Assembly (NCBI RefSeq): GCF_029931775.1
Contig: NC_079312.1
Coordinates: 8,377,821-8,441,820 of the forward strand
Length of the DNA stretch: 64,000 nt
Direction: 5' to 3'
DNA from: Euleptes europaea
Taxonomy: Eukaryota; Chordata; Lepidosauria; Squamata; Sphaerodactylidae
Part shown: in pieces, positions 47,189-60,565 of the stretch
Position numbering within the stretch: the stretch's first letter is position 1
Layout of the letters: each line of letters starts with the position of its first letter
Notes under the pieces: model-generated
What the model saw: the letters and a program-made list of their open reading frames with translations, nothing else
What the model was told of the DNA's origin: nothing
Databases searched by the model: none
Program-made: the position numbers and the translations under genes

Positions 47189-48559
47189 GTGAGGATCCTT
47201 TTCTCCTGAGCTGTCTCCTGTTTGCTGTAAGAGTGACTGTAAGGAAATCTGTGATGTGGAAGGACATGGGCAGGTTGTCTACCCTGGGCCCAGTGGCTGA
47301 TCTCTACCACCCTCCATGATCCTTCCCCTGACATGGGAGGGGTTCTGGGTTCTCTTTGCATAGAGGAAGCCCCAGCCTGGCAGTCCTGTGTCTGGACCAC
47401 CTGAGAGGGCATCAGAAGAGGTGTGCAGGGACACCTTGTCTGTAGAAGGTGGGGCGGTCTAAACCAGGGCTTCCCTCCAATCTGGGCCTTGCCTTACCGG
47501 GGCTGAGAGGCAGGTGTGGAGGGAACTCTGCTGGCTTCTCTGCCCCTTTGCTCAGTTGTCAGCTGGCATTTCCTTCTCAGTTGGACAGGAAACAGGCAGA
47601 TAACTGCCAATGGCTGTACACCCTATTGTTTTCTAGGGCCTCAGGCTGCTCCAGAAAATAGAAAAAGGGCAGCCGAATGCCCCCCTCCCCCCCCACAACC
47701 CTCGCTTTCATTCCTAGAGAAGAAATGCCCAAAAGGCCTAAGGGGAAGAAGCATCCTGATGAGACTCAAGGGGGGGAAATGGCCAAAACTATTTAAAATG
47801 CAAAATGAGCTGTTCTGCTTCCTGAGTTAATTGTAAAGTGGGGAAAATAACCACCTGCATCCTAACACATCTGTACGCTAATGTTCAGTTGTTGTTCTGA
47901 GAGAATCTCAGACCACAGCATTGTTCCAAACAGATACAGGAAAAGGAAATAAGTTTCTTGAATCCTGAAGCTAGCAAATAAGAAAAGGTATTTTGATTCC
48001 ACTCACACAGGACAACCCCCACCCCCCAAATATAAGAAATTTAGTTTATAAGGTCTGGGACTCAGCCAAACACTTCAGGTCAGGTTCTTCCATCTAATTT
48101 GCCGCTGTCTCTAAGGTGCCTCTAAGCTCAGGCTCTTTAGGATTAGCAGCTATGATCCATTTCCTTTTTTCTTTCTTAATCTCTCCCTCTTTCTCTCACT
48201 ATGGCCCATGGTCCCCACACTCTTTCTCCCCATTGCTCTGACACCGCTCCTGGTTCCTTCCAGGGAGTCTCCCAATGTCCCTCTCCAGCTCCCCTGGTTC
48301 CCTGGTTCCTGTCTGCCCCCTTTTTCTCCATGTCTCCAGCATAATTCTCCCCGTCCCCCTCCTCAGATCCCCAGGCCTCCTCCCTGCATGCTCTTTCATT
48401 CTCTTTCCCTCTCTCGCCTAACTTTCCTTCTCTCGTGTGCTTCAGGGAGATGCACACAACCCCACAACTCTCTCATGGACTAGCCACGAGAGAGACATAT
48501 TTGGGCATCTTAATCATCAAACGTCTTAGTAATGGTTGAATTTGGAACTGCCCAAATAG
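47189..48559 (+). other. gene C intron
   Basis: 47189-47620 aligns with 1125-1540 of module A1 (post-KRAB-A intron). The remainder is not recognised. No KRAB-B exon found. Confidence 0.45.
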
Positions 48560-49560
48560 ATATGTATGTGTGTGTTAAGTGCCGTCAAGTCGCCTCCGAC
48601 TTATGGCGACCCTATGAATCAATGTCCTCCAAAACATACTATCTTTAACAGCCTTGCTCAGGTCTTGCAAATTAAGGGCTTTCTTTATAGAGTCAATCCA
48701 TCTCTTGTTGGGTCTTCCTCTTTTCCTGCTGCCTTCAACTTTTCCTAGCATGATTGTCTTTTCCAGGGATTCTTGTCTTCTCATAATGTGACCAAAGAAC
48801 GATAGCCTTAGTTTTAGCTTCTAGGGTCAGTTCAGGCTTGATTTGATCTATAACTCGCTGATTTGTTTTTGTTGTTGTTGTTTGGGGGGGCAGTCCACGG
48901 TATTTGTAACACTCTCCTCCAACACCACATTTCAAAGGAATCTACTTTATCAGCTTTCTTCATTGACCAGCTCTCACACCCATACATAGTAATAGGGAAT
49001 ACGATGGCATGAATTGATCTTGGTTGCCAGTGACACATCCGTACACTTAAGAATCTTTTCTAGCTCCTTCATGGCTGCCCTTCCCAATCTCCTTCTGATT
49101 TCTTGGCTGCAGTCTCCCTTTTGGTTGATGATAGAGCCAAGGAATAGCAAGTCCTGAACAATTTCAATGTCCTCATTGTTAACCAACCATTCATTCATTC
49201 ATCCATTCATTCATTCATTCATATTGGCATGATAGCTAAAACATCAATCATTGTTAACCTTAAAGATGAGTAATTCTCCTGTAGTCATTATTTCTGTTTT
49301 CTTGATGTTCAAATATAGTCCTGCTTTGGCACTTTCTCCTTTAACTTTCAGCAGTAGTCGTTTCAAGTCTTCACTGTTTACTGCAGTAAAGTGGTGTCAT
49401 CTGCCTATCTCAAATTGTTAATGTTCCTTCCTCTAATTTTCACTCCCCCTGCATCTAAATATAATCCAGCTTTCCTTATGATATGCTATACATTTCAATT
49501 GAAGAGATAGAAAGGCAAAATACATCCTTGTCTGATACCTTTGCCAGTTGGAAGCTATCT
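48560..49560 (-). mobile_element. RTE-BovB LINE, 5'-truncated, ~1 kb
   Basis: Minus-strand RT C-terminus in several frames: GKVEGSRKRGRPNKRWIDSI, then ITMYGCESWSMKKAD and DIEIVQDLLFLGSIINQKGD. The 3' end is GTGCCGTCAAGTCGCCTCCG. Broken, inactive. A CATT/ATTC run sits at 49190-49220. Confidence 0.9.
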
Positions 49561-49624
49561 TTCTCTTCCTCCCCTCAGCTGTTGACTCCTGGTTTCCTAC
49601 CCTCATTTTTTCTCTTCATCCCAG

Positions 49625-49710
49625 ACAGCAGAGAAAAGACACCCTTGATGCCTCCTCCTCCTCCTCCTGTGTGTAATGAAAGGAAAAGAAGCACCATGCA
49701 GCAAGCTCAG
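49625..49710 (+). CDS. KRAB-ZNF gene C, leader/start exon of module C2
   Basis: Acceptor TTCATCCCAG (to 49624); ATG at 49696 in CACCATGC context gives MQQAQ; donor GTAAGC at 49711, immediately followed by a long TG microsatellite. Phase 0. Whether the gene starts here or at 45012 cannot be told from sequence. Confidence 0.5.
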
Positions 49711-49714
49711 GTAA

Positions 49715-49717
<3 letters not shown>

Positions 49718-49759
<42 letters not shown>
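49718..49759. repeat. (TG)n microsatellite
   Basis: About 20 TG dinucleotides starting 8 bp after the splice donor of the C2 leader exon; length variation there might affect splicing. Confidence 0.95.
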
Positions 49760-49762
<3 letters not shown>

Positions 49763-49954
49763 CACTGGGGAGATGTGCAGTGGAAGGAAGGAATGCCTCC
49801 TTGTTTCCAAGACTCAGAGGATCAGGTTCATGGCCCTGTGTTCTGGCACTGCACGATGTCAAGTCTGCCCACTGGGGAGGCAGAAAAGTGGTCCCCCCCG
49901 TCTAGGATGGTGTGTGTAGAGAAGCCCAGGCAGAGCCTATGGAACAGTACCGGC

Positions 49955-50094
49955 CTCTGGAGAAAATGGCTGCTTTGGAGGGTGGACTCAATGCCATTAT
50001 AGCCTCTTGAGCTCCCTCCCCTCCCAAACCCCACCCTCCCATGGATCCACCCCAAAAATCTCCAGGTATTTCCCAATTAGGAGTTGGCAACCCT
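49955..50094. repeat. interspersed repeat fragment
   Basis: CTGGAGAAAATGGCTGCTTT, TCCCCTCCCAAACCCCACCC, AAATCTCCAGGTATTTCCCA and AGGAGTTGGCAACCCTAC belong to a dispersed squamate repeat I recognise by pattern but cannot name. Confidence 0.5.
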
Positions 50095-50186
50095 ACTGTG
50101 TGCTGTTCTTCCAGTATTAATTTACTGTCTCCGGCTTCTTGGCTTTTCCTCCCTTAGACCATTTTTTCAGTGATGTAAAGAAATGC

Positions 50187-50290
50187 TTTCTTCTTCCTCT
50201 TCCTCCTCTTCCTCCTTTTCTTCCTCCTCTTCTTCCTCCTCCTCCTCTTCTTCTTCCTCTTCTTCTTCCTCTTCCTCCTCTTCTTCCAGA
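50187..50290. repeat. (TTC/TCC)n polypyrimidine tract
   Basis: About 100 bp of almost pure CTTCCTCCT repeats, derived from the pyrimidine tract normally found before a KRAB-A acceptor; may form triplex DNA. Confidence 0.9.
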
Positions 50291-50475
50291 TTAACCCTAG
50301 ATTAACATGGATACATATTATTAAAATCATGAACACGTGACATCCCCGTGGGGCTCTTCTGTCTTGCCCTTTCTTCTAGTCTGCCACTATTAATTTACTG
50401 TCTCAGTTTTTTGCTGTTCTCCCATGGGCCAACTTTCCAGTCATGTAAAGAAATGTTTTCTCCTTCTTCTTGCAG

Positions 50476-50582
50476 GGCGGGGTGTCCTTTGAGGAGGTTG
50501 CCCACTCCCCCTCTCAGGGGGAGTGGGCCCTGCTGCACCCAGCACAAAGAGTTCTGTACAAGGAAGTCATGCTGGAGAGTTG
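50476..50582 (+). pseudogene. first KRAB-A exon of module C2, truncated
   Basis: Acceptor TTGCAG (50475), then [20 protein letters not shown] ..[13 protein letters not shown]. After MLES the sequence changes to unrelated DNA and the usual GNVASLG and donor are missing. VYFT is replaced by HSPS. It cannot splice like the others and is probably a dead duplicate of 51334-51460. Confidence 0.75.
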
Positions 50583-51705
<1,123 letters not shown>

Positions 51706-51886
51706 TGAGTAGAGAATAGGGAGAGAGCCTCCAGTGCTGGATGGATGATTCTTGGCCCCATACTGTACTCCACTCCACCCCTCTTAGTTACCTGTATTTT
51801 TGAAGGGACAGAGTTAATCTGGTTTGGATTTGCTGAATCTATGTGCACGAAGCAGACCTAATTGTTTGCTTTTTTCTGATAAAAAG

Positions 51887-51979
51887 GAACCAAGATGGTC
51901 AAACCTGGCCTCATATCCCAGCTGGAAGAGGAGGAAAAGCTGTTTCTCCTGAGCTCTGATGAAGAGGAGGGACTGGCAG
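51887..51979 (+). CDS. KRAB-B exon of gene C
   Basis: A 93-nt exon reading GTKMVKPGLISQLEEEEK then LFLLSSDEEEGLAG. It lies between a TTTTTTCTGATAAAAAG acceptor (AG 51885-51886) and donor GTAGCT (51980). Phase 1 both sides, joining the finger exon at 61555 or 61558. Confidence 0.82.
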
Positions 51980-52506
51980 GTAGCTACTTAGATATCTGTC
52001 TTAGGACTGGGTGTTGACTGTGCTTCCTTCTAAGGGCAGGTGGATTTATATGGCCTTATTTATCCTTGCAGTTAGAGTTTCTCCTCCAATGAGCTTGGAC
52101 GAGTAGTGAAGGCTGAAATGATGCCTGTAGATCTTGAATCTACAAAAATAGGTGACTTCTTCTCCCAACTCAGATCACTTATGCTAAGTCCAGCCAAGTA
52201 TTGTCCTCTCTGAGAGACAGGGACTCTCTGGCAAAGGTGTTTGACATCCCCGTTTATTCTGAGGTCTCTTTAACTGGACAGGACAGGCAGGGACATTGTG
52301 CCTGTAAAGCAAAGGATGTGGTTCACCACAGAGACATGACCCCAAGCAACCCCAGACAGCTGTCATATGAACTCATTTTACGTCCCCACTCCAGCCTAGA
52401 GCAGTGTTGCATGTGATTGTGAAGGATCTGGGGTCAACTGTATACTAATCCTGGCTTTCCCAGCATATTTTAAACCCTAGCCAGGATTTGTCTCTTCTGA
52501 TTAAGA
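51980..52506 (+). other. gene C last intron, first part
   Basis: No gene. Collinear with 2114-2300 and 2613-2660 of gene A and with 5700-5800. It ends with the target-site copy TTTGTCTCTTCTGATTAAG at 52487-52505. Confidence 0.5.
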
Positions 52507-53659
52507 TTCAGATTCAGATAGTTTATTTGCAGCCCTTGGCCAGATAAAACAAGATACATGGACTAAAATGGTCTTACCGACAAAGGTTTACAGTCCGAGT
52601 CTTAAGTCACTTAAAAAATTAAAAATAATAAAATAAAATAAAATAAAATAAATAACATCCGAGTTACATCTGCCATTTGGACTAAGGGAGTACTCTGTGG
52701 CAACAAATTGCAGCCATACAAAATTTTGCTACCTGAGAGGTGATTGAGGGATTATCTCCTTGTAGGAGCTTTTCTACCTTTTCTCTTTCCCTGACGGGTC
52801 CCATTCTCAGTATGAGGGGCTCAATAAACTTAGAGCAGGGTATAGTGTAATAGTTACAGTTCAGGAGAACATGTTCAGTGGTTTCTAAATCCCCGGATTT
52901 ACAGGGGCATAATCTCTCTACCCTGGGTATCTTCTTGAATTTCCCCTCTAACATAGCAGAGGGTAAGGCTGCGCACCTAGCCAAGGTAAAAGCCCTCCTT
53001 TATTTGTTTATCTCTAGGTAACAGAGATAGGTTGCCTGTGCAAGGATAAATTTGGAGTGGGGGGGAGCCATAAATAGGGGCGCTCTTGCTAGATCTACTT
53101 GTCACTCAATATCTTTAACTCTTTGGTTTATAGTTGACTTAGCTTGATCCCACCCTAACTGAAGTAGTGCTATGGGGGTAAAACCCAGTTTATTTAGTTT
53201 GTCTTCAATGGCTAATATCCACTTAGACCTAAAGGTATCACAAAGAATCAGTGGAAGAAGACCCTTGGGGTTGAAATTAATTTTTAGCCATAGATAAAGC
53301 GAGGACAACCCTTGCCTCCACCTTCATCATGCCAGTTTCTAAATGGATCATAGCATTTGATACACATCTGGGCAATTGCAGGGCAGCTCTAAGAAACTTG
53401 GATTGCACTCGTTCCACGGGAATAAGACATGAGGGTGGAGAGTTGAGTTGTGTTCCATATAACATTTGTGCTAGGGTTTTCGCCTGAAATAGTTTAAGGG
53501 CGGCTGGAATATAATGTGCCCCTTTGGTCCGGAGAAAATTTATTATTGAACGGGCTGATCTTTCCCCTAAATTGGCAACATAGGTATTGTGGGCTAGCTT
53601 GGAGCCAGATGCCTGGATTGTCGTTCCAAGATATTTGAATTGGGTTACCTGTTCCAACC
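52507..53659 (-). mobile_element. non-LTR LINE (same family as 32030-34690), 5'-truncated, long TSD
   Basis: Exact 19-bp duplication TTTGTCTCTTCTGATTAAG (52487-52505, 53660-53678). Minus-strand RT C-terminal pieces: FKYLGTTIQASGSKLAHNTY, LAQMLYGTQ, LCPCKSGDLETTEHVLLNCN. The Cys/His-rich end is typical of non-LTR RTs. Frame breaks make it inactive. Confidence 0.85.
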
Positions 53660-53679
53660 TTTGTCTCTTCTGATTAAGA

Positions 53680-53965
53680 GGCAAGTACCTTTTGTCTGAA
53701 GCAGCACACTGGAAGCTGGTTAAGGAACCCAACAAACATGCAGGAGGGGTCTTAGCGGGAAGGGGGTCTCCACAGCAGATTCCCCTAGTGTTGGGGGAGG
53801 GAGGGATAGGGACAGAGAAATCACGGGCCATAGTAGAGCAATAGGCAGTTTGGCCAGAGCCTATTCGGATGTAGTGCTTTCACTTGTGAGGTTGGGTTCA
53901 CTCTTTGAATGTACTCCTGTCCCTTTAGAAGATTTTTAAAAAAATAAGTACAGAGCCCTAAATGA
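53680..53965 (+). other. gene C last intron, no gene
   Basis: Paralogous to 6665-6905 of gene A (both contain GGGGTCTTAG and a GGGG-rich stretch). Confidence 0.5.
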
Positions 53966-54262
53966 AGAGCCCCGTGGCGCAGAGTGGTAAGCTGCAGTAC
54001 TGCAGTCCAGGCTTTGCTCACAACCTGAGTTCAATCCCAATGGAAGTCGGTTTCAGGTAGCTGGTTCAAGGTTGACTCAGTCTTCCATCCTTCTGAGGTT
54101 GGTAAAATGAGTACCCGGCTTGCTGGGGGTAAAGGGAAGATGACTGGGGAAGGCACTGGCAAACTACCCCGTAAACAAAGTCTGCCTAGTAAACATCGAG
54201 ATACGACGTCACCCCATGGGTCAGGAATGACCCGGTGCTTGCACAGGGGACCTTTACCTTTA
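53966..54262 (+). mobile_element. Sauria SINE
   Basis: tRNA-like head (GTGGCGCAGAGTGGTAAGC, B-box GAGTTCAATCCC), a central domain, and the BovB-like tail TTGCACAGGGGACCTTTACC. Flanked by AGAGCCCTAAATGA / AGAGCCCTAATGA. Sauria SINEs are squamate-restricted. Confidence 0.92.
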
Positions 54263-54664
54263 TAGAGCCCTAATGACTCCAGTTTCAGCAAGTGAACTGT
54301 TTGTCGTATAGAGTATAGCACAGAAAACAAACAGTGGAACACCATAAGACTAAAATATGGGAGCATAGGAAAACCAAATATGTAAAAAAAAAAAAAGTCA
54401 ATCATCAATCAATCAATCAAATTTATTTATGTTGTGGTCACAGATCTTAACAACAGGCTTATTGTTTATATTAAAATAATCCCAGTTGCCGCCTTCATGT
54501 GTTAGCTGATCCCCTTGATGGTAGCTTTTGACTTCCTTCTCAAAACACTGCTATGCCTGGAAGTCCACCTCCCCCCCGCAAGAAAGCTGCCCACCTTCTT
54601 AAACCCTGTGTGTTTACTTCCCATAAATCCCAGGGCAGGAAATGCCTTGGTTTCACCATTTGTT
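54263..54664 (+). other. gene C last intron up to the L1
   Basis: No gene. CATAAATCCCAGGGCAGGAA at about 54622 matches gene A at 7306-7325. It ends with the L1 target-site copy GGTTTCACCATTTGTT. Confidence 0.55.
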
Positions 54665-54964
54665 TTTGTTTCTTTATAAATTTTTATTGCTTTTTTATAA
54701 TTAAACAAAAAATAAACAACAATCATACTACAATACAAACAGCAAAAAATAACATAAAATAAAATTAAAAAACAAAAAATATAACATCACACAAAGAGCA
54801 CTATTACATCCAGATCCAGTACAGATAAATTGTGTATTTTCTAATATATAGTGCCCAAACCTCCACCACCCACCGCTGTGCCCTCCACCCTTGGACTTCC
54901 GGAGGGGTGTTATGACAGTATTTAAAAATCTATTATTATATTTGTTTATTAAAAACACATTATT

Positions 54965-57900
54965 CTATAATTCATTAACTATACGTGTAAAATCCGTTTT
55001 TGCCAATTTATCCCAATATGCAGCGGCCTTTGACCATATTTTTTTAAATTCATCCATATCTTTACCACGTAAAGAATCTGTAAGTTTGGCCATCCGCATA
55101 TACATCCATAACTTTTCTCTCCAATCTTTAATTGAAGGTTTATTTATTTGCTTCCAGTTCTTAGCAATTACAATTCTAGCTGCAGCAAAACTATATTGGC
55201 ATATGACTCTTGTCACCTTTATCTAAATTTTTTTTAGGAATACCCAGTAAACAAAAGGCCGGATCTTTTTATTTTTGGACTGATCAAATTATTAGTTTCC
55301 TTTAAAACTAATCTCCAAAACTTTTTAATTTTTTTACAGAACCACCAGACATGCATAAATGTACCTATATCCATTCCACATTTCCAACAAAGACCCTCAT
55401 CCTCTTTTTTCATTTTACTTAATAATACTGGGGTTATATACCATCTGTAAAACATTTTATATAAATTTTCTCGTATTTCATTAGTAATGGTAAATTTAAA
55501 TTCCCATATTTCCAAATCTATATTATAACCTAATTCCCTCATCCATTTCACCATCACTGGTTTAATACTTTCTTGTTCCAAATTCATTTCTGTCAGTAAT
55601 TTATAAATCCTTCCTATCAATCCTTTATTTCCCTTAATTAACATAATTTCAAGTTTAGATTTGGTTTGATTAAACCCCATCCTAATATCCTTGTTAAATA
55701 TATCCCTTACTTTATAGTACATAAACCAATCTTTAATTTGAAGCTCTTCTCTGGTTTTCAACATCCAGATCCCATTCTTATATTCTATCATTTCTTTGTA
55801 TGTATTACTATCCAAATTTAAATGCACACCCCTTTTCATAGAAGCTTCTATGGGATTAATCCAACCAGGAGTTTTATTTTCCAAGAAACTTTTATATTTC
55901 TTCCATGTTTGTAATAAACTAATCCTAATAATATGGGAATTGAATTCTTTATTTACTTTCTCCTTTTCATACCATAGATATGCATGCCACCCAAATCGTA
56001 AGTTAAATCCCTCTAATTCCAATAATTTCGGATTCTCTAATAGAATCCAATTTTTTATCCAGGTGAAACAAGCTGCCTGATAATACATTCTCAAATCTGG
56101 TAGTCCCAATCCTCCTGTTTCTTTCAATTCCACTAAATTATTATACGCTATCCTATGTCTCTCTTTACCCCAAAGAAAATTTAAAATATCTTTCTTCCAA
56201 TTTTTAAATATCTGTGCACCTTTCAATATTGGTAGATTTTGAAACAAAAAAACATCTTAGGTAATATCATCATTTTAATTACTGAGATTCGTCCCCACAG
56301 TGATAATGGTATTTTTTCCCAACTTTTTAAATCTTTTACTACCTGTTGCCATTGGTTTACATAATTATTTTGAAATAAGTTAAGATTATTATGTGATATC
56401 CATGTACCTAAATATTTAAGTTTATGTTCAATACTAAATCCTGTCTTTTTAATCAATATTTGTTGTTGTGAGAGAGTCATATTTTTAACCAATATCTTAG
56501 TTTTATTTTTATTAATTTTAAATCCTGAAAGCTGTCCATAAACCTCCATAATTTTATTCCATCTATCAATTTGCTCAACCTGATCCGTCAAAAAACACAC
56601 AAGATCATCTGCATATGCTTTAACTTTATAGTGATTTCTCCCTAATCGTACCCCAATTACTTCATCAGTTTGTCTAAATTTTTTTAATAACAATTCTAAT
56701 ACCAAAATAAACAACAAAGGAGAGAGAGGACATCCTTGCCTGGTTCCCTTTTGAATTTCAATCTGTGGTGATACCATTCCATTTATCATCAAATTAGCAG
56801 TTTGATACGTATATACACTTTTTATGGCAGTCTGAAAGTTCTCCCCAAAGTCCATAAATTCTAATATCTTAAACATAAACTGCCAGTTCACATTATCAAA
56901 CGCTTTTTCCGCATCCAAAAATACCATAGCTATCGGAGTTGTATCTTGTTCTGCATATTCTAAGAGGTCTATTACTACTCTTACATTCTGACTAATCAGT
57001 CTACCTGGTAAAAAACCTGCTTGAGCTTCATGTATTATTTGATTTAATACCCTTTTCAATCTAGCTGCTAAAATTGCAACAAATAATTTATAATCATTAT
57101 TTAGTAACGAAATCGGTCTGTAATTTTTAACTTCCGATATATTGGAATTCACCTTAGGAATTAGTACTATGTTTGCTTGTTTCCATGTTTGAGGAATAGA
57201 CCCATTTAACAAACAAGAATTCATCACATCTAGTAAGAAAGGGATTAGCTGGTCTTTAAATACTTTATAATAAAATGCAGTAAATCCATCAGGCCCGGAG
57301 ATTTATTTAATTTACTTTTACCTATTACCTCTTTTAATTCTTCACTAGTTATTGGGGAATCCAGTAATTCTTTGTTTTCTTGAGTTATTTTTTCCCAATT
57401 TAAATGGTTAAGATATGCATCCATATCTATCTCTGATACTAAATTCTTTCTATACAAATTTGTATAGTATTCCACAAATGTTTCTATTATCTCATCCTTA
57501 TCTCTGGTTATCTTACCCTTCCTTTTAATTTGAGATATTGGTACTTTTTTCTCCTTATGTTTGAGTTGCCATGCTAACATTTTACCCGGCTTATTAGCAT
57601 GTTCAAAAAATCTTTGTTTATTAAAAATAATTTTCTATTCAATTTCATCCGATATTAAAAATTCATATTGATGCTGCCATTTTCTAATCTTATCAAGCTG
57701 TTCCTGTTTAGATGTTTTATCCTGAAGTTTTCTGAGTAATCGTTCTCCTTGTCTTATTTCATCCAAAATATTTGTTTTCTTTGCCTCTCTTTCCTTAAAC
57801 CATCTTGTATTTTGTTGAATTAATACTCCTCTAATCACCACCTTACTGGCATCCCAAACAATATCTTCCCTAATACCCTTACCTAAATTTTCATTAAAAT

Positions 57901-58692
57901 AATTCTGTATATCCACCTTTAATTTATCCACTATTTTACTATTTTTAACAGAAATTCATTTACTATCCAAGGTTTATATTTTCTATCCCCTATTTTAATT
58001 TTTACTGTTACCGCATTATGATCTGATAACACCTTAGGCAGAATCTCTGGATTCTCTGATCTGTTTATCAACCCTTTTGAAAGCCATAACGTATCTATCC
58101 TGGAATGTGTAAGATGTCTTGGAGAAAAAAAAGTGTATCCCTTCTTACTACCATTCCCCAGTCTCCAGACATGAAACATATCCCATTGATCTATAAGAGC
58201 ATTAAAAATTCCAGGTAATTTACCTTCACTTTTTGCTTTTTTCCAGACCTATCAAGCTTAGGTACCATTACACCATTAAAGTCCCCCATCCATATCATTT
58301 TCTCTGTAGCATATTCAGCTAATATTATTGCTAAATTATCATAATTTTTTTTTTATTAGTATTAGGCGCATATATTCCAACCAATAATATCTTCTGTAAC
58401 CCACTAGTTATTTCCACCAGCAACATTCTTCCTTCCTTGTCTGGATAAATAATTTTTGGTTCGAATGATAAAGGTAAATACATAGCTATTCCATTAGTTT
58501 TTTTTTTTCATTGCATGACGTAAAACGTTTACCCAACCTTAGATTTTCCAATCTTACTATGTCCTTCGGAACAATATGCGTTTCCTGTAGACAAATAACA
58601 TTAGCTTTAGACTTTTGCAAGTGATGAAATACTTTCTTTCTTTTGTTAGGAGAGTTCAACCCATTAATATTCCAAGACAAAACCTGTAACAT
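54965..58692 (-). pseudogene. L1 ORF2 (endonuclease-RT), multiply broken
   Basis: Endonuclease start at 58486-58692 (VLSWNINGLN, CLQETHI) with HSRIDTLW and LSDHNAV at 57931-58179. RT at 56223-57227 (YRPISLLNNDYKLF, FLDAEKAFDN, RQGCPLSPL, AYADDLV). The thumb and C-terminal Cys motif (CWKCGMDIGTFMHVWWFC) are at 55234-56247, with a remnant to 54965. At least six frame changes separate these pieces, for example near 56240, 57240, 57610, 57931 and within 58180-58485. Inactive. Confidence 0.92.
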
Positions 58693-58885
58693 ACTAAAAT
58701 TCAGTTAGATCCTTTCTCTTTATAAAGCCAAAAATGTCAACCATATCCCATAGCCTCCCCCCCTCCCTCCCCCACAATTCCCCCCATTTTTAATTTGTCC
58801 CTGTTCAGCCTTCCTTGTCATCCGACAGAGATTCCTCTGGTGACTCTATTGGTAAACCTCCACCCCCAGTTGCTTCAGACGCCTT

Positions 58886-59882
58886 TTATTCTTCCGTAGA
58901 TTCTTTAGCAGAAGGTTGTCTAGTTGGTTTAGCTGGTTTGAAGAGCTCTGCATCATATCTTCGCAAAAACTGTTCAGCCTTGTTAATGTCTGTGAACTTG
59001 AACCTCTTAGCCTTAAAAGTAAAAGAGATGCCTTGTGGAAATTCCCATCTGAATTGTATTCCACTTAGTCTTAAACGTTCCACAATCTCCATGAAATCTT
59101 TCCTGTTCCTCAGCAACCTTGCAGGAATTTCCTTCAATAATCTCAGAGGTTCATCTTCAACTTTAAGAGGTGACTTGTAGTGGCTGTTAAGGATAAGATC
59201 ACGATGACTCCTTGAAAAAAGTTGAAGTAAGCAGTTCCTTGGTACTTTATTTTTAGTTGCATATGCAGAGTTAATTCTGTAAGCCGTCACAATCATCCCT
59301 TCAACTACTTCTTCTTCTTCCTGTAGATATTCTGCCAAAAGGCCTTTCAAATATCCCCACAAATCTATTCCTTCAATTTTTTTCTCTCAGCCCACGTATG
59401 CGAAGTGAAGATTCCTTGATCTTGAGTTCAAGCATTGCCATTTGGTCTTCTTGCTTCTCATCTCTCTCCCGCGAGACCTCTAATGACATCTCCAAGGTGT
59501 CTACCTTTTTCTTGATCTCTTTAGTCTCCTGTACAGTTTTAGAAAGTTTAGCTTCCACCTTGTCTTGTCTAACAGTCAGAGATGTAATTGTGTCTTGTAA
59601 AGCAGCTATTGCAACTGAATTCTGGGAAGTAGTGGCAGTATTTTGGCTCAGTTCCTGCTTCATTTCAGTGACATCTTGCTGAGTCTTAGTTAACAGTTCA
59701 AAAACAGAAGTAAGTGTCACTTCAGGTTTAACTTTAGGGGCCATCTTTGCAGTTATTGATGTGGTTGTTAAAGGCAAAGTTGATGAGGTTGTTGTAGATA
59801 CAGAAGCTCTTCGTGGTGGAAGCTGTACCTGTAGCTTTGCTTCTTTGAGAAATTCTCTGGCGTGCTTCTCCTTTTCTTCCAT
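58886..59882 (-). pseudogene. L1 ORF1p, one frame break
   Basis: N-terminal basic and coiled-coil half at 59373-59882 (MEEKEKHAREFLKEAKL, then a Gln/Thr-rich coiled coil to SSLRIRGLREKN). RRM and C-terminal half at 58886-59362 (INSAYATKNKVPRNCLL, LRLSGIQFRWEFPQGISFTF). The frame changes between the two halves at about 59365-59373. A normal-length ORF1p otherwise. Confidence 0.88.
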
Positions 59883-60565
59883 TGATCTTGAAGGCTAAGC
59901 AGAGTCCAGTTTATAATCCACAAAAAAGAGGGGAAAAGAAAAGTGAGGGGGCAGAGTACTTACTTTAGTTCATCAGCTTAAAAAGAAAGTTAGATCAGAT
60001 GAATCACTTCAGTTTGGAGAAAACACATTCACTATGACATATCAGTTGTTGTATTTCATGTCAATGTAGTTGTTTTCTTACTCTTCTTTTTTTATTAAGA
60101 GTCTTCCAATACTGAAAGTAATTTTTTAAATTGCATCAGTCCACTGGCAAAAGTCACTAGGAACGTCTTAATGAAGTTATAGATAGTTCGAAATTGTCTT
60201 CTTTGGTAACAACTCTGCCAAACACCCCAGTTTTAATTATAAGAATTTCTTTAAAAGTAAAAAACTTGCTTTTTGAAATCGGAGTCCTCAGCCGCTTCTC
60301 TCCAGCTTTTCCCTTTGATGATGGTGCCGGCTCCGCGGCAGCGCCCGCCAGAGCAACCGTCGCCGATTTCTCGGCGGCTATCGTTAAGATGACAGGGCAG
60401 CCACCGGCTCCCAAATCAGCATCCCCTCTTCCTCCGAGGGGTGCCGCTTGCCGATATTTTGGGGGCGGTTTTTTTGCCCCCGGGGCAGCGTTTAGCTGGA
60501 GCACAATCCTCGCACTGCTGGCGGGGGGGGGGCATCCGACCCGGAAGCCGGTTTCACCATTTGTT

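Larger units (their letters stand above)
54665..60549 (-). mobile_element. L1 LINE, apparently full length (5.9 kb), 16-bp TSD
   Basis: Minus strand. The A-rich 3' end is at 54665. ORF2 lies at about 54965-58692, ORF1 at 58886-59882 and a GC-rich 5'-UTR at 59883-60549. Exact duplication GGTTTCACCATTTGTT (54649-54664, 60550-60565). The protein sequence differs clearly from the 14239 L1, so it is a separate subfamily. It is older: ORF2 has many frame breaks. Confidence 0.93.

Noticed and set aside
49718-49760. Poly(Cys-Val) open frame
   Set aside because: Translation of a TG microsatellite.
50154-50336. Lys/Arg-rich open frame on the minus strand
   Set aside because: Translation of the CTTCCTCCT polypyrimidine tract.
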